NCBI GenBank assembly: GCA_028872645.1
Contig: JAPKDK010000121.1
Location: 1-8,239 of the forward strand
Direction: 5' to 3'
Source of the DNA: Verrucomicrobiota bacterium
GTDB lineage: Bacteria > Verrucomicrobiota > Verrucomicrobiia > Limisphaerales > UBA1100
Length of the DNA: 8,239 bases
Under the pieces are notes generated by a model. The model worked only from the letters and a program-made list of their open reading frames with translations, did no database searches and was not told the origin of the DNA. Of this stretch, positions 1 through 7,301 are shown piece after piece; positions within the stretch are counted from its first letter, which is position 1; the number at the start of each line of letters is the position of its first letter. A program made the position numbers and the translations under genes.

Positions 1-77
1 CGCGGAAACGTCCCAACAGGCCTAAGAAAAAATAAGAGGGCGAAACCAGATGGGAACTCGGGTGATGGCGCCTGATA
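1..77. other. Non-coding segment downstream of the ceramidase-like gene
   Basis: No gene is recognisable. On the minus strand there is a T-rich run (TTATTTTTTCTT) about 40 bases after the stop codon, preceded by only a weak GGCG/CGCC pairing with a long loop. This is not enough to call a terminator. Confidence 0.4.
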
Positions 78-2111
78 TTAGCGGTTTTTTGTAATTGCAG
101 CCGAAAGCTTATTTAGCTTTGTACGGATTTCCTGTTTGGCATCGATGGCAAACCACCGCATGGAATCTCGTCCCAAAGAGCGAACCGCAATGGAGATGGC
201 TCCATTGGCATCCGGGTGGACATTTGTGAGGGTCAGGAAAAAGAAGCCGCCCGAGTCTTCCGGTGAGGTCCATGTGGGAAGGTAAACCAGTTCCGTTTTG
301 GTATCCTTTGAAACCCATCGGTTAGCCTTGCGGGTAACATCAAACTGAAGAGCCTCACTGCCACCAATTAATAGGGTAAAACCTCCCGTCTTTGGGGCGG
401 ATTCCCACCCTACACCGCCGGTGAAGCAGAGTGTGATCGAGCCTTTGGCGTTTTCCAAAAGCTTGGGGCTTTGCCAACGCAGTGTGGTGCCCTTCGCTTT
501 CTGGCGAATGAATACGCGTCGGACGTGGTCGCCGGCAAAGTTGAACCATTCAGTTTGTTCCGCATCGCCTGGTAACATCCGCCCGATTGCCGGCATGGCG
601 TTGGGGATGAGTTGGCGGACTTTTTGAAGCACCATCATTTCCTCTTCGGGTTTTTTTGCGGCGGCCCATTCGGCCACGCGATTAAATGTATCGGCCTCGC
701 CGCTGGGCAGTGTATGGAATGGGGCTGTTTTCTGACCAGGTTGCATCTCGAAGGTGCGACCCACCAGTTCCTTCACTGCATTAACCACCGCGTCTTCCAC
801 CTTGGGGTCGTACCGACCGGGTTGTTCGTAATATACCTGCGAAAAGTCTGCCTCGTAACCCCCTTCGGCCAGTACACGGCGGGAGGGAATGTAGCCAGGC
901 ATGTCGTTGGCCCAAGCACTGATCCAAAGGCGTGTCCAGTCGAGCTCACGATTCAGTCGGACCGAATAGTCTACTACCACCTCGCCAGCCAGGAACACCA
1001 TTGCGAGGTCGTCACCGAATTTCCAGACGGATACAGGGTAATTTACTTGCGCCGGTATGGACCCCGTGGCATCGAGCTTGGCCAGCATGGCCTTGGCGAG
1101 TTGATGATGCCAGCCGCTACCTCGAAGCTGTGCCTCCCAGTGTACCCGCGGCTGAGGCTTGATGAGAGGCAACTGGATATGCTTGCCGCTCACCGCAGGC
1201 GGCCCAGTGAGAGGTGTCGTCTTGGTGGCAAGGAGGCGCTTCACTTCCGTGGCAATGGTGCGCCCATGTTTTTCTGCGATTTGAAGCCCGCTGCCCACAG
1301 GACCGATATCTGCGCCGCAGCCGATACTCATGAGTGACACCGCACCGGGAAAATCCGTTTCCATTGAGGAGTTGGCAAAGCCCGCCCAATCGCCCCCAAC
1401 ACGATTACGTGAGCCAACAGTGGTGCAGTGGCAGGCGTAATTAGCCCACAACGCACGGACTTTTCCATCGGCATCGCGTGCTGCGAGTACTGGCAAACTG
1501 TGATCGACCGGCCCATTTCGTTGAAAGCCAAACCCAGCCCATTTCCCATTGTTTAGTACTCGTCGGTTGCCACCAAACCCCACCCGCCCCTGCGCCCATT
1601 CCAACTGCATTAGCTGACGGTTTTTCAAGGCTCTCAATACTGCAGATTCCATCCGGTCGATTGCAAAAGTGGTGTACTCGGCCATACGCTTTTCCTGCGC
1701 GGGACTCATGCGACCAGCCCATACCACCTTCGCATATCCCACCAGTGAGGGCGCGTTATGCGTATGCGTGGCAGCCACCACTAGATGTCTGGGAGTAATG
1801 CCGTGTTTGACTAAGCGCTGAGCCAAGCGTCGAGTGACACCGGCTGGCACGCCGCAGTTGTCCAACACCACTACGGCAACGGGAGACTTGTTCCCCATGA
1901 CCATCGCGCGGGCCCAAAGTTTGGTGTCGATACCTTCGTGTTCCGTTGTGCGTCCACCATAGCCGGCCAAGACCACGGGTCCTTTCGGTGTCACGTCAAC
2001 TTTTGCCACGCCAATGAGGCACCAGTTTCTTGCCTTGGTGGTTTGTCCAAAAACCACGTGTCCCGCGAGAAACAACAGGCATATAATGACAAATGAGTGA
2101 CGCATGGGCAT
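78..2111 (-). CDS. Exported neutral/alkaline ceramidase-family protein with a C-terminal module of unknown function
   Basis: 677 residues. Residues 1-22 form a signal peptide (hydrophobic core VIICLLFLAG, likely cleavage after VFG), so the protein is probably periplasmic or secreted. Residues about 33-450 resemble the neutral ceramidase N-terminal family (PF04734), zinc amidases that split the N-acyl bond of ceramide. Ligands expected from the Pseudomonas enzyme are visible: H116 and H118 in ATHTH, H228 in YACHC, E377 in AGEVV and Y419 in GGYE, plus R183 in GGNRR. The nucleophile motif GDVSP of the family appears as ADIGP (267-271), so the catalytic Ser is replaced by Gly270; true ceramidase activity is therefore doubtful. 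Residues 495-673 are a beta-rich module also found in the upstream gene. The start ATG directly follows the upstream TAG and has AGGA six bases before it; a second ATG lies two codons on, at 2105, with poorer spacing. Family call is firm, substrate unknown. Confidence 0.88.
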   Translation of the reverse strand: MPMRHSFVIICLLFLAGHVVFGQTTKARNWCLIGVAKVDVTPKGPVVLAGYGGRTTEHEGIDTKLWARAMVMGNKSPVAVVVLDNCGVPAGVTRRLAQRLVKHGITPRHLVVAATHTHNAPSLVGYAKVVWAGRMSPAQEKRMAEYTTFAIDRMESAVLRALKNRQLMQLEWAQGRVGFGGNRRVLNNGKWAGFGFQRNGPVDHSLPVLAARDADGKVRALWANYACHCTTVGSRNRVGGDWAGFANSSMETDFPGAVSLMSIGCGADIGPVGSGLQIAEKHGRTIATEVKRLLATKTTPLTGPPAVSGKHIQLPLIKPQPRVHWEAQLRGSGWHHQLAKAMLAKLDATGSIPAQVNYPVSVWKFGDDLAMVFLAGEVVVDYSVRLNRELDWTRLWISAWANDMPGYIPSRRVLAEGGYEADFSQVYYEQPGRYDPKVEDAVVNAVKELVGRTFEMQPGQKTAPFHTLPSGEADTFNRVAEWAAAKKPEEEMMVLQKVRQLIPNAMPAIGRMLPGDAEQTEWFNFAGDHVRRVFIRQKAKGTTLRWQSPKLLENAKGSITLCFTGGVGWESAPKTGGFTLLIGGSEALQFDVTRKANRWVSKDTKTELVYLPTWTSPEDSGGFFFLTLTNVHPDANGAISIAVRSLGRDSMRWFAIDAKQEIRTKLNKLSAAITKNR
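93..629 (-). repeat. Shared 179-residue module, copy A (C-terminus of the ceramidase-like protein)
   Basis: Encodes residues 495-673 of the ceramidase-like protein. It aligns without gaps to copy B at 5349-5885; by hand count about 83 of 179 residues are identical. Shared landmarks include LCFTGGVGWES, LPTWT, DSGGFFF, VRSLG and RWFAIDAKQ. The pattern of alternating hydrophobic residues and Gly/Trp suggests a beta-sandwich with a short helical lead-in (LQKVRQLI). I do not recognise the family; a ligand-binding role is a guess. Confidence 0.85.
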
Positions 2112-2126
2112 CTATTTTCCTCGAGT
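2109..2126 (-). promoter_or_regulatory. Stop/start junction with internal ribosome binding site
   Basis: On the minus strand the TAG of the large gene is followed at once by the ATG of the ceramidase-like gene. GAGGA lies inside the last codons of the large gene, six bases before that ATG. This is good Shine-Dalgarno spacing for ATG 2111 and poor spacing (12 bases) for the in-frame ATG at 2105. Translational coupling is likely. Confidence 0.7.
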
Positions 2127-5100
2127 ATACTTCAATAGGTCTGCCATCGATTGTGCGGGTAGGATAGCCTCGAGACCGACGGGCATCAGGGAAAGGCCGG
2201 TGCTTCTAAGATCCTTGATATTGGTTCGCAGTATCACTTGTTCCTGGCCAGTGAGAGTGCGCAGGGTGAGGCTGGCAGGTGTTTCGACAGTGATCACGCC
2301 GATATGTACGGCATTAGCACGAGTGGTGATGACATAACCAATGTACTTGTCCTCAACAGCACGGTTGGGGTCTAGGATGGCGGTGAGCCAATCAGTTGTT
2401 GGCTTGCCCGCAAGTGTAGCGAGGTCTGGCCCCACGGGGTTGCCCTCGTTCTTGAATTTGTGACACACCGCGCAATTAGCCTTGAATAGCGTCGCACCAC
2501 GCTTCGTGTTGCCCTGCAATTTTGTTACGTTCTGATAACGGGCAATCACTTTGGCACGATTCACATCAACTCGACCAAAGAGCTTGGTAGCACGGGCACG
2601 AATAGCGAGCTGTGGATGTTGGTTAAGTTTTTGGCGATGGGCGGGGCTGATCTGTACGGTGGCCAAGTTGCCTTTCTCCAATGTTGTCAGCAATGCCTGA
2701 GTCCATATCTCACGAGTGAGCAGGGTGTTAATGACGGCGGCACGGGTACTTGGACCGTAACCGCTCCAGCCCTTGAGTAATTCGGCAGTCAGCTTCGGAT
2801 ATTGCCCCTTACTCAACGTGGAAAGGGCAATTTTCTGGATACTCGGCGATTCCTTTGGATTGAGTAACTGCACCAGTTTCTGTAGATCGGCTTCGTGTTG
2901 ACTCAGTCCGCGAGTCAATAACGAGATGGCTCGTGGATCTTTGATATGGGCGCGCGCGTATGTGAAAAGAATTTCGGTTTTGTCGATGGCCTGCTGAAGT
3001 TGAGGTGATGCCTGCTTGCGAAACTCTAACAATGATTTGCCCTGCGCATTCAGGGTATCGAGAAAGCCGGCTATCATCGTGAGTTGCGCCGAGCGGTCTT
3101 TGGCTATGGTCATTTCGGTGAGCACGCTGGCAAGAACATCCTGTTTGTTCCCGGTGGCGGCGAGTTGAAGAAGGTGACTGGTGATGTCCTGAGGCGGCTG
3201 GTTTGTGGATGCGAAAATTTCTTTCAGCATCGCAGCGATATGTGGCACGGCAGAACTTTTCACCGCGAGGCGTACATCAGAATTTTGATCATGAGCGAGT
3301 TGCAAGAGGGCTGTGGCAGCCCCAACATCGCTAGTGTCGCCGAGAGAAAAGGCGACTTGACGACGGACACGAGCGGAAGAATCAGCAATGGCCACACGGG
3401 CCAAGGCCGCATGGTCCCCCCTGCACAATCTGGCGGTGTGTTCTCGTACCGCAGCATGTTTGTCCGCAAAGCCAATGGTAATGACTTCGTTGTTCAACGC
3501 ATCCAACCCGTCCAGTGTGCAGAGCGACTGCAGTCGCGCTTTTGGCAACTTTGAGTTTTTGAGTATTTCCATCAACGGTTTAACCGCAGCTTTGTCTTTA
3601 TTTCTCACCAACAAGCTCTGAGCCATGTCACGTTGCCATCCGTTGGGGTGGTCGAGGGCGTCAACGAGTTGGGCAGTGCTCATTTTGTCAAGGTGCGGCG
3701 TTTTTCGGAGCTTCGCGCTTTTTGGCATTATTCGCCAAATGCGACCTTTGTCTTGGCCGGCGCGTAGATTTACCCTGGATTGCATGGCGGCGGGGATCCA
3801 TTCGGGATGCTCGATGATTAGGCGATACATGTCTGCAACGTACAGCGCGCCATCAGGGCCGGTTTTAATTTGCGTGGGCCGGAACCAATTATCAGTGCTG
3901 GCGAGAAATTCTTTTTTCTCTTCACCTTTGGCACGGTGGCTCTTGAAACTCACCCCCTCAGGTTCAAGCACTTCACGATGTACAAGGTTGTGTACGGGTT
4001 CACTAATAAAAACGCTGCGAGCAAATAAAGGGTCTACTTTTGTAAACAACCCACCACGATAAGGTGTAGCACTGTTGGCGCTGGTTACATGGCCGTAGGC
4101 GTTCGGGCTGTTCGGGCGTTCCATACGTGGGCTAATGGGGAACAGCCGGTTGCTGGAAAATGTGTTGCGACGCGTGCCTGGTAAGCCGAGTTGTGGATTG
4201 CGCGCGAAGTAACGAATCGGCACATGGTAGTGCCAAAGCCAGTTGGGGTTGTTGTTGCCAAACCAGTTGCCCCAGTCATCTCGCCAGCGGCCAAATTGTG
4301 TTTGTCCAGCCACGGTTTCAAACTCACCGGTGACCTTAAACCGGAAATCGCGGCCGCTGATGTTAACACTCTTGCCCGTGGCTAGACTTTTTACTACGCC
4401 TCCGCTGTCGCCGTTGGCAGCGTAAATCCAGTTGTCCAACCCGAGCGCAAAGCCGTTCATTCGATGCTGTTGATTGCCCTCACGAAAACCGGTGAAGAGT
4501 ACGCGGCGCAGATCGGCGCGGCCATCACCGGTAGTGTCCTCGGCGTAAATAATATCCGGTGCGGCACTAATAAGCACGCCTTTGCCCGACGGCATCACGC
4601 CATTGGGAAAATTAAGCCCGTCCAGAAATACTGTGGATTTCTCATAACGTCCGTCGCCATCGGCATCCTCCAGCCAACGCACCACGCCTCCGCGTTTGCC
4701 CTTGCCGTCGATACCCAACGGATAATCGCCCATCTCGGCCACCCATAATTTGCCGTCGGCACCCCAGTCGAATGCCACCGGATCACGCACCTGCGGCTCG
4801 CTCGCCACCAGCCGCACCTCAAATCCCTCGCGCACCTGGAAACACTGCCGGCTTGCCTCAGGTTCCTTCGCCTTGGGTCCGCCAAAATCCAACAACTGTT
4901 TGAACGATCGACGATCGACCACTTGTGGCAGGTGCGCAGTATTTTCGTTTTGCACCCAGAGGTGGTCGCTGTGAAACCACGCGCCGTTGTTCGGGGTAAA
5001 GCCGCCGCGTGAAATCATCGGGATAGCATCGCTATCGCTGCGTTTACCCTTACGCACGGTATCGCTCCAACCCGGATGCCAGCCGAGGCCGGGATTGATG

Positions 5101-7217
5101 CGCGTTTCCCACAGATAAATACCCCAGCGGTTTTCATCGGAAAACACAATGTCATCAAAACCATCCTTGTTGAGGTCCACAAACCGCAGGCCCTCGCTTG
5201 CATGATGGATGTCATTGGGCAGGGAATACGGTCGTGGGCCCCAGTTTTTTATTTTTGGATCCCAGCCGTAGACACGGGTGCTAATCAGCTCACATACGCC
5301 ATCGTTGTCGACATCGCGCAGGAGGCCCAGACGTGAACTCGGCTTGCCGATCTTCGCGGCGAGTCTCTTGAGGTTGTCAGCCACATCCTGTTTCACATCG
5401 ATCGCGAACCAGCGTTGAGAGCCCGCGCCCAGTGAGCGCACCGAAAAACGAATGACCCGGTCTTTCTTCACGGTGCCCTTTGGTAGGATAAAAAAGAAGT
5501 AGCCGCCTGAATCCAGATCGGTTGTCCACGTGGGCAAATGAACCACCTCAATCAAGCCATTCTTTGCCTGCCAACGGATGAACTTTCGGGACAGGTCAAA
5601 CCGCAGCGTGTCCTTGCCATCCACCGCCAGCATGAAGCCGTCGGTTTCCGGTTGGCTCTCGTGGCCCAGACCGCCTGTGAGGCACAATACAATCGGTTGA
5701 TCCGGGTTGGCCGGTAATACGGGGCTTTCCCAGTCGAGCACTTTACCCTTGGCCTGTTGCCGGAGCAGGTGACGCGGGGCCATTGATCCGGTGAAGTCGT
5801 ACCAATCGGTGTTCTCTCCGTCATTCTTGATAATGCGGCCAAGGGCCGGCTTGGCGGCGGAAATCAAATTGCGAATTCCCTTCAAGGTTGAAGGCAACTC
5901 GCCGGATTGCTTCACCGCATTAGCCTGCATGACTTTCCAGCCGGCTTTTTGAAACGTCCAGATTTGTCCGGCTTCCTTTGCCTCCACCATCGAGGCCGCG
6001 CCGGATTTGTCCAGCACACCGGCCAGGGTTTTTCGGGGATCGAAGGGCAGTTTGAGCTCGGTCCAGGTCGATTGTTTCGGGTTCCAAATGCGCGTCAGGT
6101 TTTTTTCGCCGATCAGCACATCCATGAACCCGTCATTGTTGGCATCAAGAATACGCACCGCATTATCACCGCCATCCTTGCCTCGCAGCGAACTGCCCTT
6201 CAGTAGGTTTTTGTTCAACCGCTCGGCGCATTCCCTGAAATTCAGGAACTTAACCTTTTTGCCGTACGTCTTCTGAGCGTAATCGATCAGTTCCACCAAC
6301 TGCGCGCTGCTGCTCCAGCCGTGTGGGTGAAAGACAAGGTTCATCACGCCCTGTTTGTGAACGGTGACATCAAGCGCACGTTTCCAGTCCTCAAGCATTT
6401 GCGGCTTTTGATTACCGATGAGGTTTTGCGCCTCCCAGTCGCTGGGCACCACGCAGGGGAATTCCCAGCACAAGCGGTTGATGACAAAGGGGTAGGGATA
6501 ATCTTCAATCGTTCCCACGTAAGAATTCATCTTGCTCAAATACTTCCCAAAGCGCTCCTTGCCATCCGAATCCAGAACTAACTTTTGAGAGAGCGATTTA
6601 TCAGTTGAAGTGGTGATATTAAAGACCGATGTATCAATCTGTAGATATCGCCCATCTGCGCTCGTCTTATTGAAAATCTCTGCAAAAAACCGCGGACTGA
6701 GGCTATTCATCGAATCGCAACAAGGCATCCGATAAGCCACTGGTTTATTCTCCTTAATTTGGCTGAGCAAATCCACGCCGCCGTGGACGACATTCGCCGC
6801 CTGCTCAAAATTCCCCTTCTGCAAAAGCGGACATGGATGCGTGAGCGTGTGCACCTCGATGGAGAGGCCCTCCGCCAGCCACCGCTGCACCTGCTTGTCA
6901 TCCGGCGCGATGCGACAAGTCATAATACTCACCGGCGCCCGCCCATCGATTTTCTTGAGCCGCTCGAGAATCGGCCGCAAAAACTTTTCGTAATTCGCCG
7001 TCGCCCGCATGTCGTCAATACCCAAAGTGACCACCGCCTCCACGCCCTCCTCGCCCACCCATTGCGGCGTGATAAGCTTTGGGAAATCCCGATGCGGGTA
7101 AAACGGATTGGAGTCATCCAAATAAGTCAACCGATTGGCGGGACTCTTGGGAACGTGAGTTTGGGCGAGGGCCGGAATGGCAAGCGCGAAGAGAAGCAGC
7201 AACCTGACGGAGTTCAT
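2112..7217 (-). CDS. Exported multi-domain protein: deacetylase-like, FG-GAP, PVC-type dehydrogenase, HEAT-like repeats, cytochrome c
   Basis: 1701 residues from ATG 7217. Signal peptide 1-18 (MNSVRLLLLF core, cleavage after PALA). Domains in order: polysaccharide-deacetylase-like (about 57-335); FG-GAP/VCBS blades with Ca-binding-like DxNxDG loops at 358, 635 and 681; the 179-residue module shared with the downstream gene (445-623), lying between blades; PVC-type dehydrogenase propeller (about 793-1165; WVAEMGDYP, DADGDGRYEKS, VIEHPEW-like IIEHPEWIP); HEAT-like helical repeats (about 1180-1500); cytochrome c heme-binding domain (about 1568-1701; CAVCH at 1582-1586, LMPVGL with candidate axial Met1678). 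The last three are the usual arrangement of PVC-superphylum proteins thought to oxidise sugars or alcohols; the N-terminal deacetylase fusion is less usual. The frame extends to a TTG at 7265, but ATG 7217 begins a clean signal peptide and is preferred. No good Shine-Dalgarno is visible. The natural substrate and electron acceptor are unknown. Confidence 0.9.
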   Translation of the reverse strand: MNSVRLLLLFALAIPALAQTHVPKSPANRLTYLDDSNPFYPHRDFPKLITPQWVGEEGVEAVVTLGIDDMRATANYEKFLRPILERLKKIDGRAPVSIMTCRIAPDDKQVQRWLAEGLSIEVHTLTHPCPLLQKGNFEQAANVVHGGVDLLSQIKENKPVAYRMPCCDSMNSLSPRFFAEIFNKTSADGRYLQIDTSVFNITTSTDKSLSQKLVLDSDGKERFGKYLSKMNSYVGTIEDYPYPFVINRLCWEFPCVVPSDWEAQNLIGNQKPQMLEDWKRALDVTVHKQGVMNLVFHPHGWSSSAQLVELIDYAQKTYGKKVKFLNFRECAERLNKNLLKGSSLRGKDGGDNAVRILDANNDGFMDVLIGEKNLTRIWNPKQSTWTELKLPFDPRKTLAGVLDKSGAASMVEAKEAGQIWTFQKAGWKVMQANAVKQSGELPSTLKGIRNLISAAKPALGRIIKNDGENTDWYDFTGSMAPRHLLRQQAKGKVLDWESPVLPANPDQPIVLCLTGGLGHESQPETDGFMLAVDGKDTLRFDLSRKFIRWQAKNGLIEVVHLPTWTTDLDSGGYFFFILPKGTVKKDRVIRFSVRSLGAGSQRWFAIDVKQDVADNLKRLAAKIGKPSSRLGLLRDVDNDGVCELISTRVYGWDPKIKNWGPRPYSLPNDIHHASEGLRFVDLNKDGFDDIVFSDENRWGIYLWETRINPGLGWHPGWSDTVRKGKRSDSDAIPMISRGGFTPNNGAWFHSDHLWVQNENTAHLPQVVDRRSFKQLLDFGGPKAKEPEASRQCFQVREGFEVRLVASEPQVRDPVAFDWGADGKLWVAEMGDYPLGIDGKGKRGGVVRWLEDADGDGRYEKSTVFLDGLNFPNGVMPSGKGVLISAAPDIIYAEDTTGDGRADLRRVLFTGFREGNQQHRMNGFALGLDNWIYAANGDSGGVVKSLATGKSVNISGRDFRFKVTGEFETVAGQTQFGRWRDDWGNWFGNNNPNWLWHYHVPIRYFARNPQLGLPGTRRNTFSSNRLFPISPRMERPNSPNAYGHVTSANSATPYRGGLFTKVDPLFARSVFISEPVHNLVHREVLEPEGVSFKSHRAKGEEKKEFLASTDNWFRPTQIKTGPDGALYVADMYRLIIEHPEWIPAAMQSRVNLRAGQDKGRIWRIMPKSAKLRKTPHLDKMSTAQLVDALDHPNGWQRDMAQSLLVRNKDKAAVKPLMEILKNSKLPKARLQSLCTLDGLDALNNEVITIGFADKHAAVREHTARLCRGDHAALARVAIADSSARVRRQVAFSLGDTSDVGAATALLQLAHDQNSDVRLAVKSSAVPHIAAMLKEIFASTNQPPQDITSHLLQLAATGNKQDVLASVLTEMTIAKDRSAQLTMIAGFLDTLNAQGKSLLEFRKQASPQLQQAIDKTEILFTYARAHIKDPRAISLLTRGLSQHEADLQKLVQLLNPKESPSIQKIALSTLSKGQYPKLTAELLKGWSGYGPSTRAAVINTLLTREIWTQALLTTLEKGNLATVQISPAHRQKLNQHPQLAIRARATKLFGRVDVNRAKVIARYQNVTKLQGNTKRGATLFKANCAVCHKFKNEGNPVGPDLATLAGKPTTDWLTAILDPNRAVEDKYIGYVITTRANAVHIGVITVETPASLTLRTLTGQEQVILRTNIKDLRSTGLSLMPVGLEAILPAQSMADLLKYTRGK
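2115..2516 (-). other. PVC-type heme-binding cytochrome c domain (TIGR02603-like)
   Basis: Residues about 1568-1701. It has one CxxCH heme c attachment site (CAVCH, bases 2460-2474), then GPDLATLAG, the ILDPNRAVEDKY segment, a beta-rich stretch ending VILRTNIKDLRSTG, and LMPVGLEAIL with the likely sixth ligand Met1678. Covalent heme attachment requires export, in agreement with the signal peptide. It probably takes electrons from the propeller domain. Confidence 0.92.
2718..3680 (-). other. HEAT-like helical repeat region of the large protein
   Basis: Residues about 1180-1500 are made of short amphipathic helix pairs (for example STAQLVDALDHPNGWQRDMA, then AAVREHTARL and ARVRRQVAFSLGD). HEAT-like repeats normally link the dehydrogenase and heme domains in this PVC family and probably act as a scaffold. 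Repeat boundaries are approximate. Confidence 0.7.
3723..4841 (-). other. PVC-type membrane-bound dehydrogenase propeller domain (TIGR02604-like)
   Basis: Residues about 793-1165. It opens with FQVREGFEVRLVASEP and continues through WGADGKLWVAEMGDYP, DADGDGRYEKSTVFLDGL, the FPNGV segment, DTTGDGRADLRRVLFTGF, RMNGFALGLDNWIY and PDGALYVADMYR. This order is typical of the family named from Pirellula and Verrucomicrobium, related to soluble glucose/sorbosone dehydrogenase propellers. The cofactor and substrate are not visible in the sequence. Confidence 0.85.
5103..6161 (-). other. FG-GAP/VCBS propeller blades interrupted by the shared module
   Basis: Residues about 353-705. Blade motifs with calcium-loop character are RILDANNDGFMDVLIG (355-370), LLRDVDNDGVCELIS (632-646) and RFVDLNKDGFDDIVF (678-692); a degenerate blade lies between the first and the module (around GVLDKSGAASMVEA). 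Such repeats usually form extracellular beta-propellers for ligand or surface binding. The 179-residue module falls between the degenerate blade and the second clear one, as if inserted into a propeller. Confidence 0.75.
5349..5885 (-). repeat. Shared 179-residue module, copy B (inside the large protein)
   Basis: Encodes residues 445-623 of the large protein, from LKGIRNLIS to LAAKI. Landmarks matching copy A are LCLTGGLGHES (511-521), LPTWT (561-565), DSGGYFF (569-575), VRSLG (593-597) and RWFAIDVKQ (602-610). The two copies have diverged clearly at DNA level, so this is an old shared domain and not a recent duplication. Confidence 0.85.
6213..7049 (-). other. Polysaccharide-deacetylase-like (NodB-type) domain of the large protein
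   Basis: Residues about 57-335 of the 1701-residue protein. The expected metal-dependent deacetylase motifs occur in order: TLGIDDM (D68, D69; motif 1, base and metal Asp), EVHTLTHP (H123, H127; motif 2 metal histidines), YRMP (R163, P165; motif 3) and VFHPHGW (H297, H299; C-terminal histidine motif). The full set suggests an active enzyme removing acetyl or other acyl groups from a glycan. Motif 1 is not the textbook TFDDG, so the domain is a divergent subfamily and the assignment rests on motif order and spacing. Confidence 0.75.
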
Positions 7218-7220
7218 CCA

Positions 7221-7276
7221 ACAAAAGTAAAAGGTAAAAAGCAGAAAGTCAAAGCCCCAACGCAAAAGGCAAACGT
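7221..7276. repeat. Degenerate A/T-rich heptamer tandem repeat upstream of the large gene
   Basis: Read on the plus strand, this stretch divides into eight 7-base units: acaaaag, taaaagg, taaaaag, cagaaag, tcaaagc, cccaacg, caaaagg, caaacgt, with rough consensus yaaaagg. On the coding (minus) strand it reads as CTTTTTA/CCTTTTA-like units directly before ATG 7217. It resembles the short tandemly repeated heptamers known from intergenic DNA of cyanobacteria and other genomes. Any role in expression of the large gene is unknown. Confidence 0.6.
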
Positions 7277-7301
7277 GTGGATTGCCACTTTACTTCCCCC
7301 A

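Noticed and set aside
1..60. Possible rho-independent terminator after the ceramidase-like gene
   Set aside because: There is a T-rich run, but the only pairing before it is a 4-bp GGCG/CGCC stem with a loop of about 25 bases, too weak to call.
612..1337. Plus-strand open frame of 241 codons opposite the ceramidase-like gene
   Set aside because: It lies wholly within a well-supported minus-strand gene, its product is Cys/His-rich with no recognisable domain, and it looks like an antisense shadow.
3084..3554. Plus-strand open frame of 156 codons opposite the HEAT-like region
   Set aside because: No domain or ribosome-binding signal; the minus-strand protein here is clearly coding.
4904..4918. 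Short direct repeat acgatcgacgatcga
   Set aside because: It lies in coding sequence (VDRRS segment), has only two units and no further copies were noticed.
7225..7256. Possible sigma-70 promoter (TTGACT followed by a T-rich -10) before the large gene
   Set aside because: The -10 candidate matches poorly and would lie almost at the start codon; the match arises from the heptamer repeat composition.
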